Below, piece by piece: positions 1 through 7,050 of a DNA stretch of 12,697 bases. The notes under the pieces are model-generated. The model made no database searches, was not told where the DNA came from, and was given only the letters and a program-made list of their open reading frames with translations. The translations under genes and the position numbers were made by a program. The DNA is from an uncultured Agathobacter sp. (GTDB lineage: Bacteria; Bacillota; Clostridia; Lachnospirales; Lachnospiraceae): positions 1 through 12,697 of the forward strand of contig CAKRKX010000074.1 in the NCBI GenBank assembly GCA_934358675.1, in the 5' to 3' direction. Position 1 is the first letter of the stretch; the number at the start of each line of letters is the position of its first letter.

Positions 1-124
1 CTTTATTCTTTCCTCTTAATACTTTAGCAACTTCTGATGCTAAACGTCCTAATGTCTTACCTTCAGCGTCTACTACATACCATTTTCTATCGATTGTAGC
101 AGGACTAGCCATAAATGTTTTCAT
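1..124 (-). CDS. rplM: Ribosomal protein L13 (uL13), N-terminal part; gene runs off the left edge
   Basis: This is the first 41 codons of large-subunit ribosomal protein L13, an early-assembling protein of the 50S subunit. The visible protein begins [20 protein letters not shown] and continues [19 protein letters not shown], which is the conserved L13 N-terminus (the W-Y-V-V-D-A and T-L-G-R-L-A segments). The ATG at 122-124 follows a strong GGAGG ribosome binding site (132-136) at normal distance. The gene lies downstream of truA in the same direction, as in most Bacillota, where rpsI usually follows. It has its own promoter and a structured leader in the 199-base gap after truA, so it is probably expressed apart from the upstream genes. 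The rest lies outside the window. Confidence 0.95.
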   Translation of the reverse strand, partial: MKTFMASPATIDRKWYVVDAEGKTLGRLASEVAKVLRGKNK

Positions 125-161
125 GGGTTTTCCTCCTTGATCAATGTTCCATAACTTCTGC

Positions 162-261
162 GAACAATCTGAAGTCTCGTAATGTCCGGACGCTACTTCG
201 TTGTTCTGCTTCTATATAGTTTAAATGCTCGCCGGGGCTTTGGCTCACATTTACGTACTAT
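162..261 (-). ncRNA. Structured 5' leader of rplM, candidate L13 leader
   Basis: The untranslated leader of rplM folds into two clear hairpins when read on the minus strand. The first (216-261) pairs ATAGT with ACTAT, TAAATG with CATTTA, and GCC with GGC around a short loop. The second (162-206) pairs GAACAA with TTGTTC and, one step in, GAAGT with ACTTC. The ribosome binding site follows about 25 bases later. Bacillota carry a known L13 leader family thought to bind the ribosomal protein and give autogenous control. Position and fold fit it, but I cannot run a covariance search, so membership is inferred. Confidence 0.6.
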
Positions 262-274
262 CACAGACTTACAT

Positions 275-303
275 ATTATATTACCTGACAGTTCCCCTGT
301 CAA
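275..303 (-). promoter_or_regulatory. Strong sigma-A type promoter of rplM
   Basis: The minus strand has a perfect -35 TTGACA (298-303), a 17-base spacer, and a perfect -10 TATAAT (275-280), just after truA. Transcription should start near 268, so the transcript would include both leader hairpins. A short inverted repeat, GACAG-N5-CTGTC (288-302 region), overlaps the -35 box and could be an operator or chance. Confidence 0.85.
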
Positions 304-323
304 GATTTTTCTGGCAAAAAGCG

Positions 324-1064
324 CTATTTTTCCTCGTAGGTAAGCCCGATCATCGTCAATCCGTGTGCCGGGGCCGTCGGTCCCGCCGCACTGCGGTCAC
401 ACGCCGCCAGAATATCCTTGATCTCTTCCGGCTCGATTTCTCCGCAGCCGACCTTGATCAGCGTGCCTGCAATAATGCGGACCATATTATACAAAAAGCC
501 ATTGCCGGTGACGGAGATCGTGATGATGTCATCCTTCCTCGTCACTTCGCAGCGGTAGATCGTGCGCACACTCGTCTGCGACTGTGCGTTCGCTGCGCAA
601 AAGCTTTTGAAATCATGTTCGCCGACCAGATACTGCGCGGCCTGCTGCATGCGCTCCGCATCGAGCGGATGATGATAAAAATACGTGTCAAGTCTTCTTG
701 TCGGCATACGGAAACGCCGGTTTAAGATCCGGTATTCGTAAGTCTTGCGGCTTTTCGAGAAACGCGGATGAAACTCCTCATCCACCTCGCAGGAATCCTG
801 CACGACAATATCTTCCGGAAGCCGCTGGTTGACCGCATAGCTGATCTTCTCCGCAGGCATCCGCGTATTCGTATCAAAAATGCACACATTGCCGAGCGAA
901 TGCACGCCAGCATCCGTCCGGCTCGCGCCGGTCACTTTGATTTCTTCTCCGAGAAGTGCCGACAATGCTTCATTTAATTTCTGTTCAATCGTGACACCGT
1001 TCGGCTGAATCTGCCATCCACAGTAATTTGTGCCATCATATGCAACGATCATTTTTACGCGCAT
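324..1064 (-). CDS. truA: tRNA pseudouridine(38-40) synthase TruA
   Basis: TruA isomerises uridines 38, 39 and 40 in the anticodon arm of many tRNAs to pseudouridine. It is cytoplasmic and normally a homodimer. The 246-residue length is typical. The N-terminus (MRVKMIVAYDGTNYCGWQIQ) is the classic TruA opening, and the catalytic motif GASRTDAGVHS lies near residues 46-56, with the catalytic aspartate at D51. The motif GNGFLYNMVRIIAGTL near residue 187 is also conserved in the family. The ATG at 1062-1064 sits six bases after AGGAGG, which itself overlaps the ecfT stop codon, so translation is likely coupled to ecfT. The ecfT-truA-rplM order is standard in Bacillota. Confidence 0.96.
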   Translation of the reverse strand: MRVKMIVAYDGTNYCGWQIQPNGVTIEQKLNEALSALLGEEIKVTGASRTDAGVHSLGNVCIFDTNTRMPAEKISYAVNQRLPEDIVVQDSCEVDEEFHPRFSKSRKTYEYRILNRRFRMPTRRLDTYFYHHPLDAERMQQAAQYLVGEHDFKSFCAANAQSQTSVRTIYRCEVTRKDDIITISVTGNGFLYNMVRIIAGTLIKVGCGEIEPEEIKDILAACDRSAAGPTAPAHGLTMIGLTYEEK

Positions 1065-1074
1065 CTCATGCCTC

Positions 1075-1890
1075 CTACTGTGGCCAAGGCAACACGATTC
1101 TTGTTGCGATCACAAGCACAAGAAATACGATCATGACCACATAAGCCACATGATCCTGCCTGTTATAACGAAGCGGTTTCATCTTGGTTCTGCCCTCTCC
1201 TCCGTTGTAGCAGCGCGCCTCCATCGCCATCGCCAGATCATCCGCACGTCGGAATGCCGACACGAAAAGCGGGATCAGAAGCGGGATCATATTCTTCGCC
1301 TTCTGGATCAGATTGCCGTGCTCGAAATCCGCGCCACGCGCCATCTGCGCCTTCATGATCTTGTCCGTCTCCTCGATCAGGATCGGGATAAAACGCAGAG
1401 CGATCGACATCATCATCGCGATCGCATGCACCGGAACATGGATCCGGTTGAGTGGGGATAACGCTTTTTCCAGACCATCCGTCAACTGGTTCGGCGTCGT
1501 TGTCAGCGTCATGAGCGATGTGCCGATGATCAGGTAGATCAGGCGGATCGTCATAACGACCGCATTTGCAATGCCGACGCTGGTCACATGAAACGGTCCC
1601 CAGCTCCAGTATTCCGTTCCGCTCGGTGTGAATACCAGATTGAAAAACGATGTCAGAAGCAGCAAGACAACAATTGCTTTCAGTCCCTTGACAATATACT
1701 TAAACGGCACCTTCGATGCCTTGACCATGTAGATCAGCATGCCCGTGATGAGTGCGAGCCCCAGCACGCCACGGAACACAAACAATGCGATGATATACAT
1801 GAATGTTGAAAAAAGCTTTACGCGCGGGTCCAGTTTATGGATGACGGAATCCGCCGGATAATACTGGCCCAGAGTAATATCTCTTAACAT
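1075..1890 (-). CDS. ecfT: ECF transporter transmembrane coupling protein EcfT
   Basis: EcfT is the membrane scaffold of group II energy-coupling factor importers. It links the two ATPases EcfA1/EcfA2 to exchangeable vitamin- or metal-binding S components. The 271-residue protein has hydrophobic segments near residues 27-58, 70-86, 104-130, 154-172 and 246-266. The two coupling-helix signatures are visible: ARG at 184-186 (AQMARGADF), and ARC at 225-227 (AMEARCYNG), where the last position is usually glycine. The ATG at 1888-1890 follows a GGGAG site. The gene starts 18 bases after ecfA2 and ends 10 bases before truA. No S-component gene is next to it, as expected for the shared group II module. 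Confidence 0.95.
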   Translation of the reverse strand: MLRDITLGQYYPADSVIHKLDPRVKLFSTFMYIIALFVFRGVLGLALITGMLIYMVKASKVPFKYIVKGLKAIVVLLLLTSFFNLVFTPSGTEYWSWGPFHVTSVGIANAVVMTIRLIYLIIGTSLMTLTTTPNQLTDGLEKALSPLNRIHVPVHAIAMMMSIALRFIPILIEETDKIMKAQMARGADFEHGNLIQKAKNMIPLLIPLFVSAFRRADDLAMAMEARCYNGGEGRTKMKPLRYNRQDHVAYVVMIVFLVLVIATRIVLPWPQ

Positions 1891-1908
1891 AATTTCTCCC
1901 TCTTATAT

Positions 1909-2760
1909 TTACTTACGGAGTGCCGCCAGTATCGACTGTGCAGCCTCTTTGACCGTGGTGGCTCCGATGTCGACCGGAAGCCCCTTCTCGGCAAGTTCGT
2001 TCATTAAATAGGTCACCTGCGGCGCGGCAAGTCCGACCGCCTCAAGTTCCTTATAGTGTGCATATACTTCCTTCGGTGCGCCGTCATACATGACTTCGCC
2101 CTGGTTCATAACGATCAGGCGCTCCACATATTCCGCAACGTCTTCCATGCTGTGCGATACGAGGATGATCGTGATGCCGAGCTCCTTGTGCATTTTCGAC
2201 ACAAGTCCTAAAATCTCGTCGCGTCCCGCCGGATCAAGTCCCGCGGTCGGCTCATCAAGAATCAGTACCTGCGGCTTCATCGCAAGCACTCCGGCGATCG
2301 CAACGCGGCGCTTCTGTCCACCGGAGAGGTCAAAAGGCGGCTGATAGTACAAATCCTCTGGGAAGCCGACATTTCGTAACGCCTCGAACGCACGAAGCTC
2401 CACTTCCTTGCGGTCAAGTCCCTGATTCTTCGGTCCGAAGCAGACATCCTCGAAATTCGTCGTCTCAAAAAGCTGATGATCCGGATACTGAAACACCAGT
2501 CCTACTTTGTTGCGAAGCTTCTTCATATCATAATCTTCATCGTAGATATCCTCTCCATCTACATAGATATGACCGCTCGTTGCACGGAGCAGACCATTGA
2601 GAAGCTGCGTCAGCGTAGACTTACCGGAACCAGTGTGTCCGATGATTCCGATGAACTGTCCCTCTTCGATTTTCAAATTAATATCTTTGAGAGCCTGAAT
2701 CTGATACGCAGTACCCTCGCTGTAACTGTAATTTACCTTATCTAATATAATGGATGACAT
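1909..2760 (-). CDS. ecfA2: ECF transporter ATPase EcfA2
   Basis: This is one of the two ABC ATPases powering the shared ECF import module. I place the start at the ATG at 2758-2760 (283 residues). The TTG two codons upstream would leave only one base between itself and the GAGG ribosome binding site, whereas the ATG has seven. Numbered from that ATG, the ABC motifs are complete: Walker A GHTGSGKST (41-49), Q-loop glutamine near 91, signature LSGGQ (145-149), Walker B LILDEP with D169/E170, and H-loop histidine near 203. The segment QYPDHQLFETT after the Q-loop is typical of EcfA2-type subunits. The C-terminal 50-60 residues form the usual ECF dimerisation extension. It should pair with EcfA1 and contact EcfT at the inner membrane face. 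Confidence 0.95.
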   Translation of the reverse strand: MSSIILDKVNYSYSEGTAYQIQALKDINLKIEEGQFIGIIGHTGSGKSTLTQLLNGLLRATSGHIYVDGEDIYDEDYDMKKLRNKVGLVFQYPDHQLFETTNFEDVCFGPKNQGLDRKEVELRAFEALRNVGFPEDLYYQPPFDLSGGQKRRVAIAGVLAMKPQVLILDEPTAGLDPAGRDEILGLVSKMHKELGITIILVSHSMEDVAEYVERLIVMNQGEVMYDGAPKEVYAHYKELEAVGLAAPQVTYLMNELAEKGLPVDIGATTVKEAAQSILAALRK

Positions 2761-2877
2761 TTCCAAACCTCATATTTATCTATCATCTTGCAATTACACA
2801 AGAAGCTCGTTCATGATGCCTCTTCTTCAAGCTCATGCCATCAGCTTCATGTATCGCTCAAAATCACGCATTATTCA

Positions 2878-3738
2878 TCATGCAAGTCGCATAATCTCGT
2901 CCACAAGTTCTTCCCTTGTCAGAATGCCTGCCGGAATCGGAAGTCCCGACTTCTTCAGCTCATCCGCAACAAGTGTCGCCTGCGGCACATCCAGACGGTG
3001 TTCCTTGAGCTTGTCCACCTGCGAGAAGATTTCGCGCGGCGTACCGTCCATGATGATCTTGCCTTTCTCCATGACGTAGACATAATCCGCATCCACGACT
3101 TCTTCCATATAATGTGTGATCAGAAGGATCGTCACGCCCTTCTTCTTATTGAGTTCGTGTGCAGTAGCGATCACTTCCTTGCGTCCGTTCGGATCGAGCA
3201 TTGCCGTCGGCTCATCGAAGATGATGCATTTCGGCTCCATCGCCACAACGCCCGCGATCGCGACACGCTGCTTCTGTCCGCCGGAAAGCTTGTTCGGCGA
3301 ATGTTTACGGTACTTGGTCATCTCGACCGCAGCCAGACTCTTGTCCACGCGCTCCCAGATCTCGTCCGTCGGCACACCGATATTCTCCGGTCCGAATCCG
3401 ACATCCTCCTCGACAACACTCGCGATAATCTGGTTGTCCGGATTCTGGAACACCATTCCCGCCGTCTTTCTGACCGGGATCGTGTTCTCCTCGTCAAGCA
3501 CATCCATGCCGTCCACCCAAAGCGTTCCCTCACTCGGTGTCAGAAGCGCATTGATATGCTTCGCGAGCGTCGACTTGCCGGAGCCGTTATGTCCGAGAAT
3601 TGCGATAAACTGCCCTGCTTTCACGTCCAGATCGACGTGATCCAAAGCGGTCGTGATCGATTCAATATTGCCTTCCTCATCTCTGCGGAAAAATTCGTGT
3701 ACTACGCTTTTTGCTTTAATAATTCCCATCTTACTCAT
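2878..3738 (-). CDS. ecfA1: ECF transporter ATPase EcfA1
   Basis: This is the partner ABC ATPase of the ECF module, expected to heterodimerise with EcfA2. The 286 residues carry Walker [10 protein letters not shown] (49-57), Q-loop Q98 in [10 protein letters not shown], signature LSGGQKQR (151-158), Walker B CIIFDEP (D175/E176), D-loop MLDP, and H-loop H209. The FQNPDNQI segment is characteristic of EcfA1-type subunits. The ATG at 3736-3738 overlaps the trmL stop by eight bases, so re-initiation is likely. An in-frame ATG three codons later (3727-3729) could also serve, and neither start has a strong ribosome binding site. A 117-base gap separates this gene from ecfA2, longer than the other gaps in the run. 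Upstream of ecfA1 one usually expects rplQ; here it is trmL. Confidence 0.95.
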   Translation of the reverse strand: MSKMGIIKAKSVVHEFFRRDEEGNIESITTALDHVDLDVKAGQFIAILGHNGSGKSTLAKHINALLTPSEGTLWVDGMDVLDEENTIPVRKTAGMVFQNPDNQIIASVVEEDVGFGPENIGVPTDEIWERVDKSLAAVEMTKYRKHSPNKLSGGQKQRVAIAGVVAMEPKCIIFDEPTAMLDPNGRKEVIATAHELNKKKGVTILLITHYMEEVVDADYVYVMEKGKIIMDGTPREIFSQVDKLKEHRLDVPQATLVADELKKSGLPIPAGILTREELVDEIMRLA

Positions 3739-4234
3739 CCCAGCTCAGTCTGTGGAGCTGTCCTTCCAACTTCATATGGTCAAAATGATTCTGGCGCAAC
3801 GCCTCGTAGAGCACGATTGCAACCGAATTCGACAGATTCAGCGAGCGCGTCTCGCCGATCATCGGAATGCGCACGCATGTATCTGGGTTTGCCTTTAAGA
3901 TCTCCTCCGGGATGCCCGCGCTCTCCTTGCCGAACATAATAAAACAGTCCGGCTCATACTGCACGTCCGAATAGACATGTCTGCCCTTTGTCGTGGCGTA
4001 ATAGATCTTCGCGCCCGGATTTCTCCGGCAGAAATCGTCCCAGTTCTCATAGGTTGTCACGTCCAGATCCCTCCAGTAGTCCATTCCCGCACGCTTTAAG
4101 TGCTTCTCGGACAGTGAGAATCCAAGCGGCTCGATCAGGTGAAGCTTCGTGCCTGTCGCCACGCAGGTCCGCCCGATGTTGCCGGTATTTGCCGGAATCT
4201 CCGGCTCATGTAAAATGATATTTAACTCAGCCAT
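3731..4234 (-). CDS. trmL: tRNA (cytidine/uridine-34 2'-O)-methyltransferase TrmL, SPOUT family
   Basis: TrmL methylates the 2'-hydroxyl of the wobble nucleotide of certain leucine tRNAs using S-adenosylmethionine. The 167 residues match the small TrmL/CspR form of the SPOUT fold. Visible motifs are [16 protein letters not shown] (motif 1, about 9-24), FGKESAGIP (motif 2, about 100-109) and [26 protein letters not shown] (motif 3, about 121-148), which together make the trefoil knot and cofactor pocket. The ATG at 4232-4234 follows AAGGA with a six-base gap. The gene starts nine bases after the aminotransferase stop, and its own end overlaps the ecfA1 start. The shared operon with truA downstream fits a tRNA-modification theme, though coregulation is inferred. 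Confidence 0.93.
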   Translation of the reverse strand: MAELNIILHEPEIPANTGNIGRTCVATGTKLHLIEPLGFSLSEKHLKRAGMDYWRDLDVTTYENWDDFCRRNPGAKIYYATTKGRHVYSDVQYEPDCFIMFGKESAGIPEEILKANPDTCVRIPMIGETRSLNLSNSVAIVLYEALRQNHFDHMKLEGQLHRLSWDE

Positions 4235-4243
4235 GGTATATCC

Positions 4244-5428
4244 TTACTCTTCCTGTTTCTTTGCGCGAAGCTCCGTGATAAACTCTTCCACGCGCGCCAA
4301 TGCCACCTTCAGATCTTCCAGTGAATATGCGTAGGAAATACGAAGGAATCCCTCGCCCGAATTGCCGAACGCCGTACCCGGAACGACCGCAACCTTCTTC
4401 GCCTGAAGCAGGTGGTTCGCGAACTCATCCGAAGTCATCCCGAACTCCTTGATGCACGGGAACACGTAAAAAGCGCCAAACGGTTCAAAGCACTCCAGTC
4501 CCATCTCCTTGAAACGCTCCATCAGGTAACGTCTTCTCGCGTCGTACTGTTCGCGCATCATCGCAACATCATCGTCGCCGTTGCGCAACGCCTCAACTGC
4601 CGCATACTGGCTCGTTGTCGGTGCACACATGATCGCAAACTGATGGATCTTGAGCATCTGCTTAATGATCTCAGCCGGTCCGCATGCGTAACCGAGACGC
4701 CATCCCGTCATTGCATGCGACTTGGAAAAACCGTTGATCACGATCGTGCGCTCCTTCATTCCCGGAAGTGATGCGATGGAAACGTGATTCTCCAGATAGG
4801 TAAGCTCACAGTAGATCTCATCGCTTAACACGAACAGATCATGCTTTTTGACAACTTCTGCGACTGCCTCAAGATCCTTCTTCTCCATAACCGCACCGGT
4901 TGGATTGTTCGGGAAAGGCATCACCAGAAGCTTGGTCTTCGGTGTGATTGCTGCTTCCAGCTCCTCCGCCGTCAGACGGAATTCATTCTCCGCCTTCAAT
5001 TCGATCGTTACCGGCGTTCCGTTTGCCAGAACACAGCACGGCACATACGATACATAGCTCGGCTGTGGAATCAGCACTTCGTCGCCCGGATCGAGCATCG
5101 CGCGCATCGCGATATCGATCGCCTCGCTGCCGCCGACCGTAACCATGATTTCTTTATTGTAGTCATAGTGCAGATCAAATCTGCGATCGAGATACTTTTC
5201 GATCTCAACCTTTAATTCTTTCAAACCGGCATTGGACGTGTAGAACGTTCTGCCTTTTTCCAGAGAATAGATTCCCTCGTCTCTGATATGCCACGGGGTA
5301 TCAAAATCCGGCTCGCCGACACCGAGCGAGATGACATCGTCATCATCCATCTCAGTGACCAGATCAAAAAACTTACGGATTCCCGACGGCTCGATTGTCT
5401 TGATTGTTTTTGATAACGGGTCTCTCAT
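4244..5428 (-). CDS. Class I/II PLP-dependent aminotransferase, aspartate aminotransferase-like
   Basis: A fold-type I aminotransferase of 394 residues, which transfers an amino group between an amino acid and a 2-oxo acid using pyridoxal phosphate in the cytoplasm. Key features are SLGVGEPDFDTP (34-45), TVGGSEAIDIAM (97-108, phosphate-binding turn), the NNPTG motif (174-178), SDEIY (202-206, D203 pairs with the PLP nitrogen), and the Schiff-base lysine K236 in FSKSHAMTGWRLGY. The carboxylate-binding arginine is in GEGFLRISYAYS near the C-terminus. Family resemblance is to aspartate/aromatic aminotransferases, often annotated PatA or AspC, but the substrate cannot be read from sequence. The start ATG overlaps the stop of the Lrp-type gene by one base (TAATG), which strongly implies coupled translation and a regulator-target relationship. 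Confidence 0.93.
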   Translation of the reverse strand: MRDPLSKTIKTIEPSGIRKFFDLVTEMDDDDVISLGVGEPDFDTPWHIRDEGIYSLEKGRTFYTSNAGLKELKVEIEKYLDRRFDLHYDYNKEIMVTVGGSEAIDIAMRAMLDPGDEVLIPQPSYVSYVPCCVLANGTPVTIELKAENEFRLTAEELEAAITPKTKLLVMPFPNNPTGAVMEKKDLEAVAEVVKKHDLFVLSDEIYCELTYLENHVSIASLPGMKERTIVINGFSKSHAMTGWRLGYACGPAEIIKQMLKIHQFAIMCAPTTSQYAAVEALRNGDDDVAMMREQYDARRRYLMERFKEMGLECFEPFGAFYVFPCIKEFGMTSDEFANHLLQAKKVAVVPGTAFGNSGEGFLRISYAYSLEDLKVALARVEEFITELRAKKQEE

Positions 5429-5907
5429 TATGCCATCATAATCCTTTCATCTTTTGCTTTCGGAGCCATAACGGTTCCATGGTCTTTGTATTTCTTTAAG
5501 ATAAAATTCGTCTTTGTGCTCAACACCTGATCGAGTGCGGAAAGCTTGTCGGATACGAACTGTGAAATTTCACGCAGCGTCTTTCCTTCCAGTGTGACCA
5601 TCAGGTCGAATCCGCCGGAGATCAGGTAAACCGAATTCACTTCCGGGTAGTTGTAGATACGCTCCGCAACCTTGTCGAATCCCATGCCTCTCTGTGGGGT
5701 TACTCGCACTTCGATGAGCGCGGTCACTTTCTCAACGCCTGCTTTATCCCAGTTGATCAGCGTGTGATAACCGCAGATAATGCCTTCCTGCTCCATTGCC
5801 TCAAGCTCATTCATCACAGAAGCCTCGTCTACACCGAGCATCAGTGCAAGATCCTTGATGTCGATTCGGCTGTTCTTCTCTATAAAAGTCAAGATTTTTT
5901 CTCTCAT
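5428..5907 (-). CDS. Lrp/AsnC family transcriptional regulator
   Basis: A 159-residue protein of the leucine-responsive/asparagine regulator family. Residues about 1-50 form a winged helix-turn-helix (IDIKDLALMLGVDEASVMNELEAMEQEGIICGY). Residues about 62-140 form the RAM effector-binding domain (KVTALIEVRVTPQRGMGFDKVAERI, then VNSVYLISGGFDLMVTLEG), where amino acids typically bind at the dimer interface. The C-terminal stretch of about 20 residues (YKDHGTVMAPKAKDERIMMA) goes beyond the usual end. The ATG (5905-5907) lies two bases after the stop of the AIR-synthase-like gene, with its GGAG site inside that gene's last codons. It is translationally joined to the aminotransferase behind it, so it plausibly senses an amino acid related to that enzyme; this is inference. 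Confidence 0.92.
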   Translation of the reverse strand: MREKILTFIEKNSRIDIKDLALMLGVDEASVMNELEAMEQEGIICGYHTLINWDKAGVEKVTALIEVRVTPQRGMGFDKVAERIYNYPEVNSVYLISGGFDLMVTLEGKTLREISQFVSDKLSALDQVLSTKTNFILKKYKDHGTVMAPKAKDERIMMA

Positions 5908-5909
5908 CT

Positions 5910-6983
5910 CTAATTCTCCTTTATTTTAAACAATTCATCCGTCTGCGTGGTCTCTAAGAATCTTCGTTCCTCCCCGTTGATCAACACACGGTCGTTGCTG
6001 TCCGTCGCTTTGCCGACGATCACAACCTCAACTCCCGCCTGTTGCAGATCATGCGCCAAGGCATTGCCGTCCGTTGCCGCCATCACCGCGGCACCTCCGG
6101 ATACCAGCTTATATGGATTGATGTCGAAAAATTCACAGATCTCCACCGTCTCCTGACGGATTGGAATCTTTTTCAGATCAATTTCAAGTCCGACGCCGGA
6201 GCTTAGCCCCATCTCCCAGAGTGCACCAAACACACCGCCTTCCGAGATGTCATGCATCGCTGCAACGCCAGACTTTGCGGCGACTGCAGCCTCCGAACGA
6301 ATCGAAAGATAATCGGTAAAACGCTTCGCGCGGTCGATAAAAGGTGCCGCATAGCGTCCCAGTAATTCCTGCTCATGCTGTGTTGCGAGGATCGCCGTAC
6401 CTTCCAGCGCGACTGTCTTCGTGATCAGAATATCCATCCCCGGCTTCACGGTTCCGGCTCCGATCCTCTTCGCCTCATCCACAGTTCCGAGTGCCGTAAC
6501 CGTAACCATCGGCTCGCTTACCGCACGGACAACTTCCGTGTGTCCGCCGAGCACCGCGACTTCTTCCTTCTCGCATACCGCATCGATCGCTTTCACCCAC
6601 TCGCGCAGCTCATTCTCGTTCGCGGATGTCGGGAGAAGAAGGTTGACCATGATACCGTACGGCTTCGCGCCGCTGCAATACAGATTGTTGAGCGCCGCAT
6701 AGACACTGAGCATCGGGTTCATTGCACCGCCCAGACAGCGTGTTGCAACTGTGCTGACCACCGATTTTTCAGACAATTTCAACTCTGCTTCCGCATGTTT
6801 TCTATCCGTCTGCGAACCGGAACAAGAGGACACGTTTGCAAACGCATCCGTGTTTGTCAGTTTTACCGCTGCGTAGTCCGCACCGATTCCGAAACCCGAA
6901 ACGATTTTCTTCTCTGTTGCATTATGAAGTTGTTTGAGTACGGATCGTTTCAATACCGATTCCGATAACTTTCCAGCTTTCAT
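5910..6983 (-). CDS. AIR synthase-related protein, PurM/HypE/SelD superfamily (HypE-like)
   Basis: A 357-residue member of the AIR synthase (PurM) superfamily, whose enzymes use ATP to activate an oxygen or seleno group (purine, hydrogenase-cyanide, selenophosphate and thiamine phosphate pathways). The N-terminal domain has GFGIGADYAAVKL (about 31-43) and VSTVATRCLGG. The GHTEVVR motif lies in the middle. The C-terminal domain holds MHDISEGGVFGALWEMG and the HypE-like NPYKLVSGGAAVMAA. No hydrogenase-maturation gene (hypC, hypD, hypF) is near, and the C-terminus does not look like the HypE cysteine tail, so a true HypE role is doubtful. I would leave the substrate open. It is the third of several close-packed genes and precedes the Lrp-type regulator by two bases. 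Confidence 0.82.
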   Translation of the reverse strand: MKAGKLSESVLKRSVLKQLHNATEKKIVSGFGIGADYAAVKLTNTDAFANVSSCSGSQTDRKHAEAELKLSEKSVVSTVATRCLGGAMNPMLSVYAALNNLYCSGAKPYGIMVNLLLPTSANENELREWVKAIDAVCEKEEVAVLGGHTEVVRAVSEPMVTVTALGTVDEAKRIGAGTVKPGMDILITKTVALEGTAILATQHEQELLGRYAAPFIDRAKRFTDYLSIRSEAAVAAKSGVAAMHDISEGGVFGALWEMGLSSGVGLEIDLKKIPIRQETVEICEFFDINPYKLVSGGAAVMAATDGNALAHDLQQAGVEVVIVGKATDSNDRVLINGEERRFLETTQTDELFKIKEN

Positions 6984-7007
6984 CGCTTCACCCTATGATA
7001 GTCTTTT

Positions 7008-7037
7008 AGGCTGCCCCCATAAACGGGATAGCAGCCT
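7008..7037 (-). other. Hairpin in the vanW / AIR-synthase-like spacer
   Basis: The 67-base gap between the VanW-domain gene and the AIR-synthase-like gene has a 7-bp perfect stem (AGGCTGC with GCAGCCT). A further inner CCC/GGG pairing surrounds a short loop. On the minus strand it is followed by AAAAGAC instead of a T run, so it is not a standard terminator. It might limit readthrough or protect an mRNA end between the two genes. Confidence 0.5.
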
Positions 7038-7050
7038 GTTGCTTACCTCT

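Noticed and set aside
2788..3939. 383-codon plus-strand open frame opposite ecfA1 and trmL
   Set aside because: It is antisense to two clear genes, its protein is rich in H, R, C and L with no family resemblance, and it lacks a good ribosome binding site. It arises from codon bias of the opposite strand.
5910..6983. Calling the AIR-synthase-like gene hypE
   Set aside because: No other hydrogenase maturation genes are close and the C-terminal tail does not look like that of HypE, so only the superfamily is supported.
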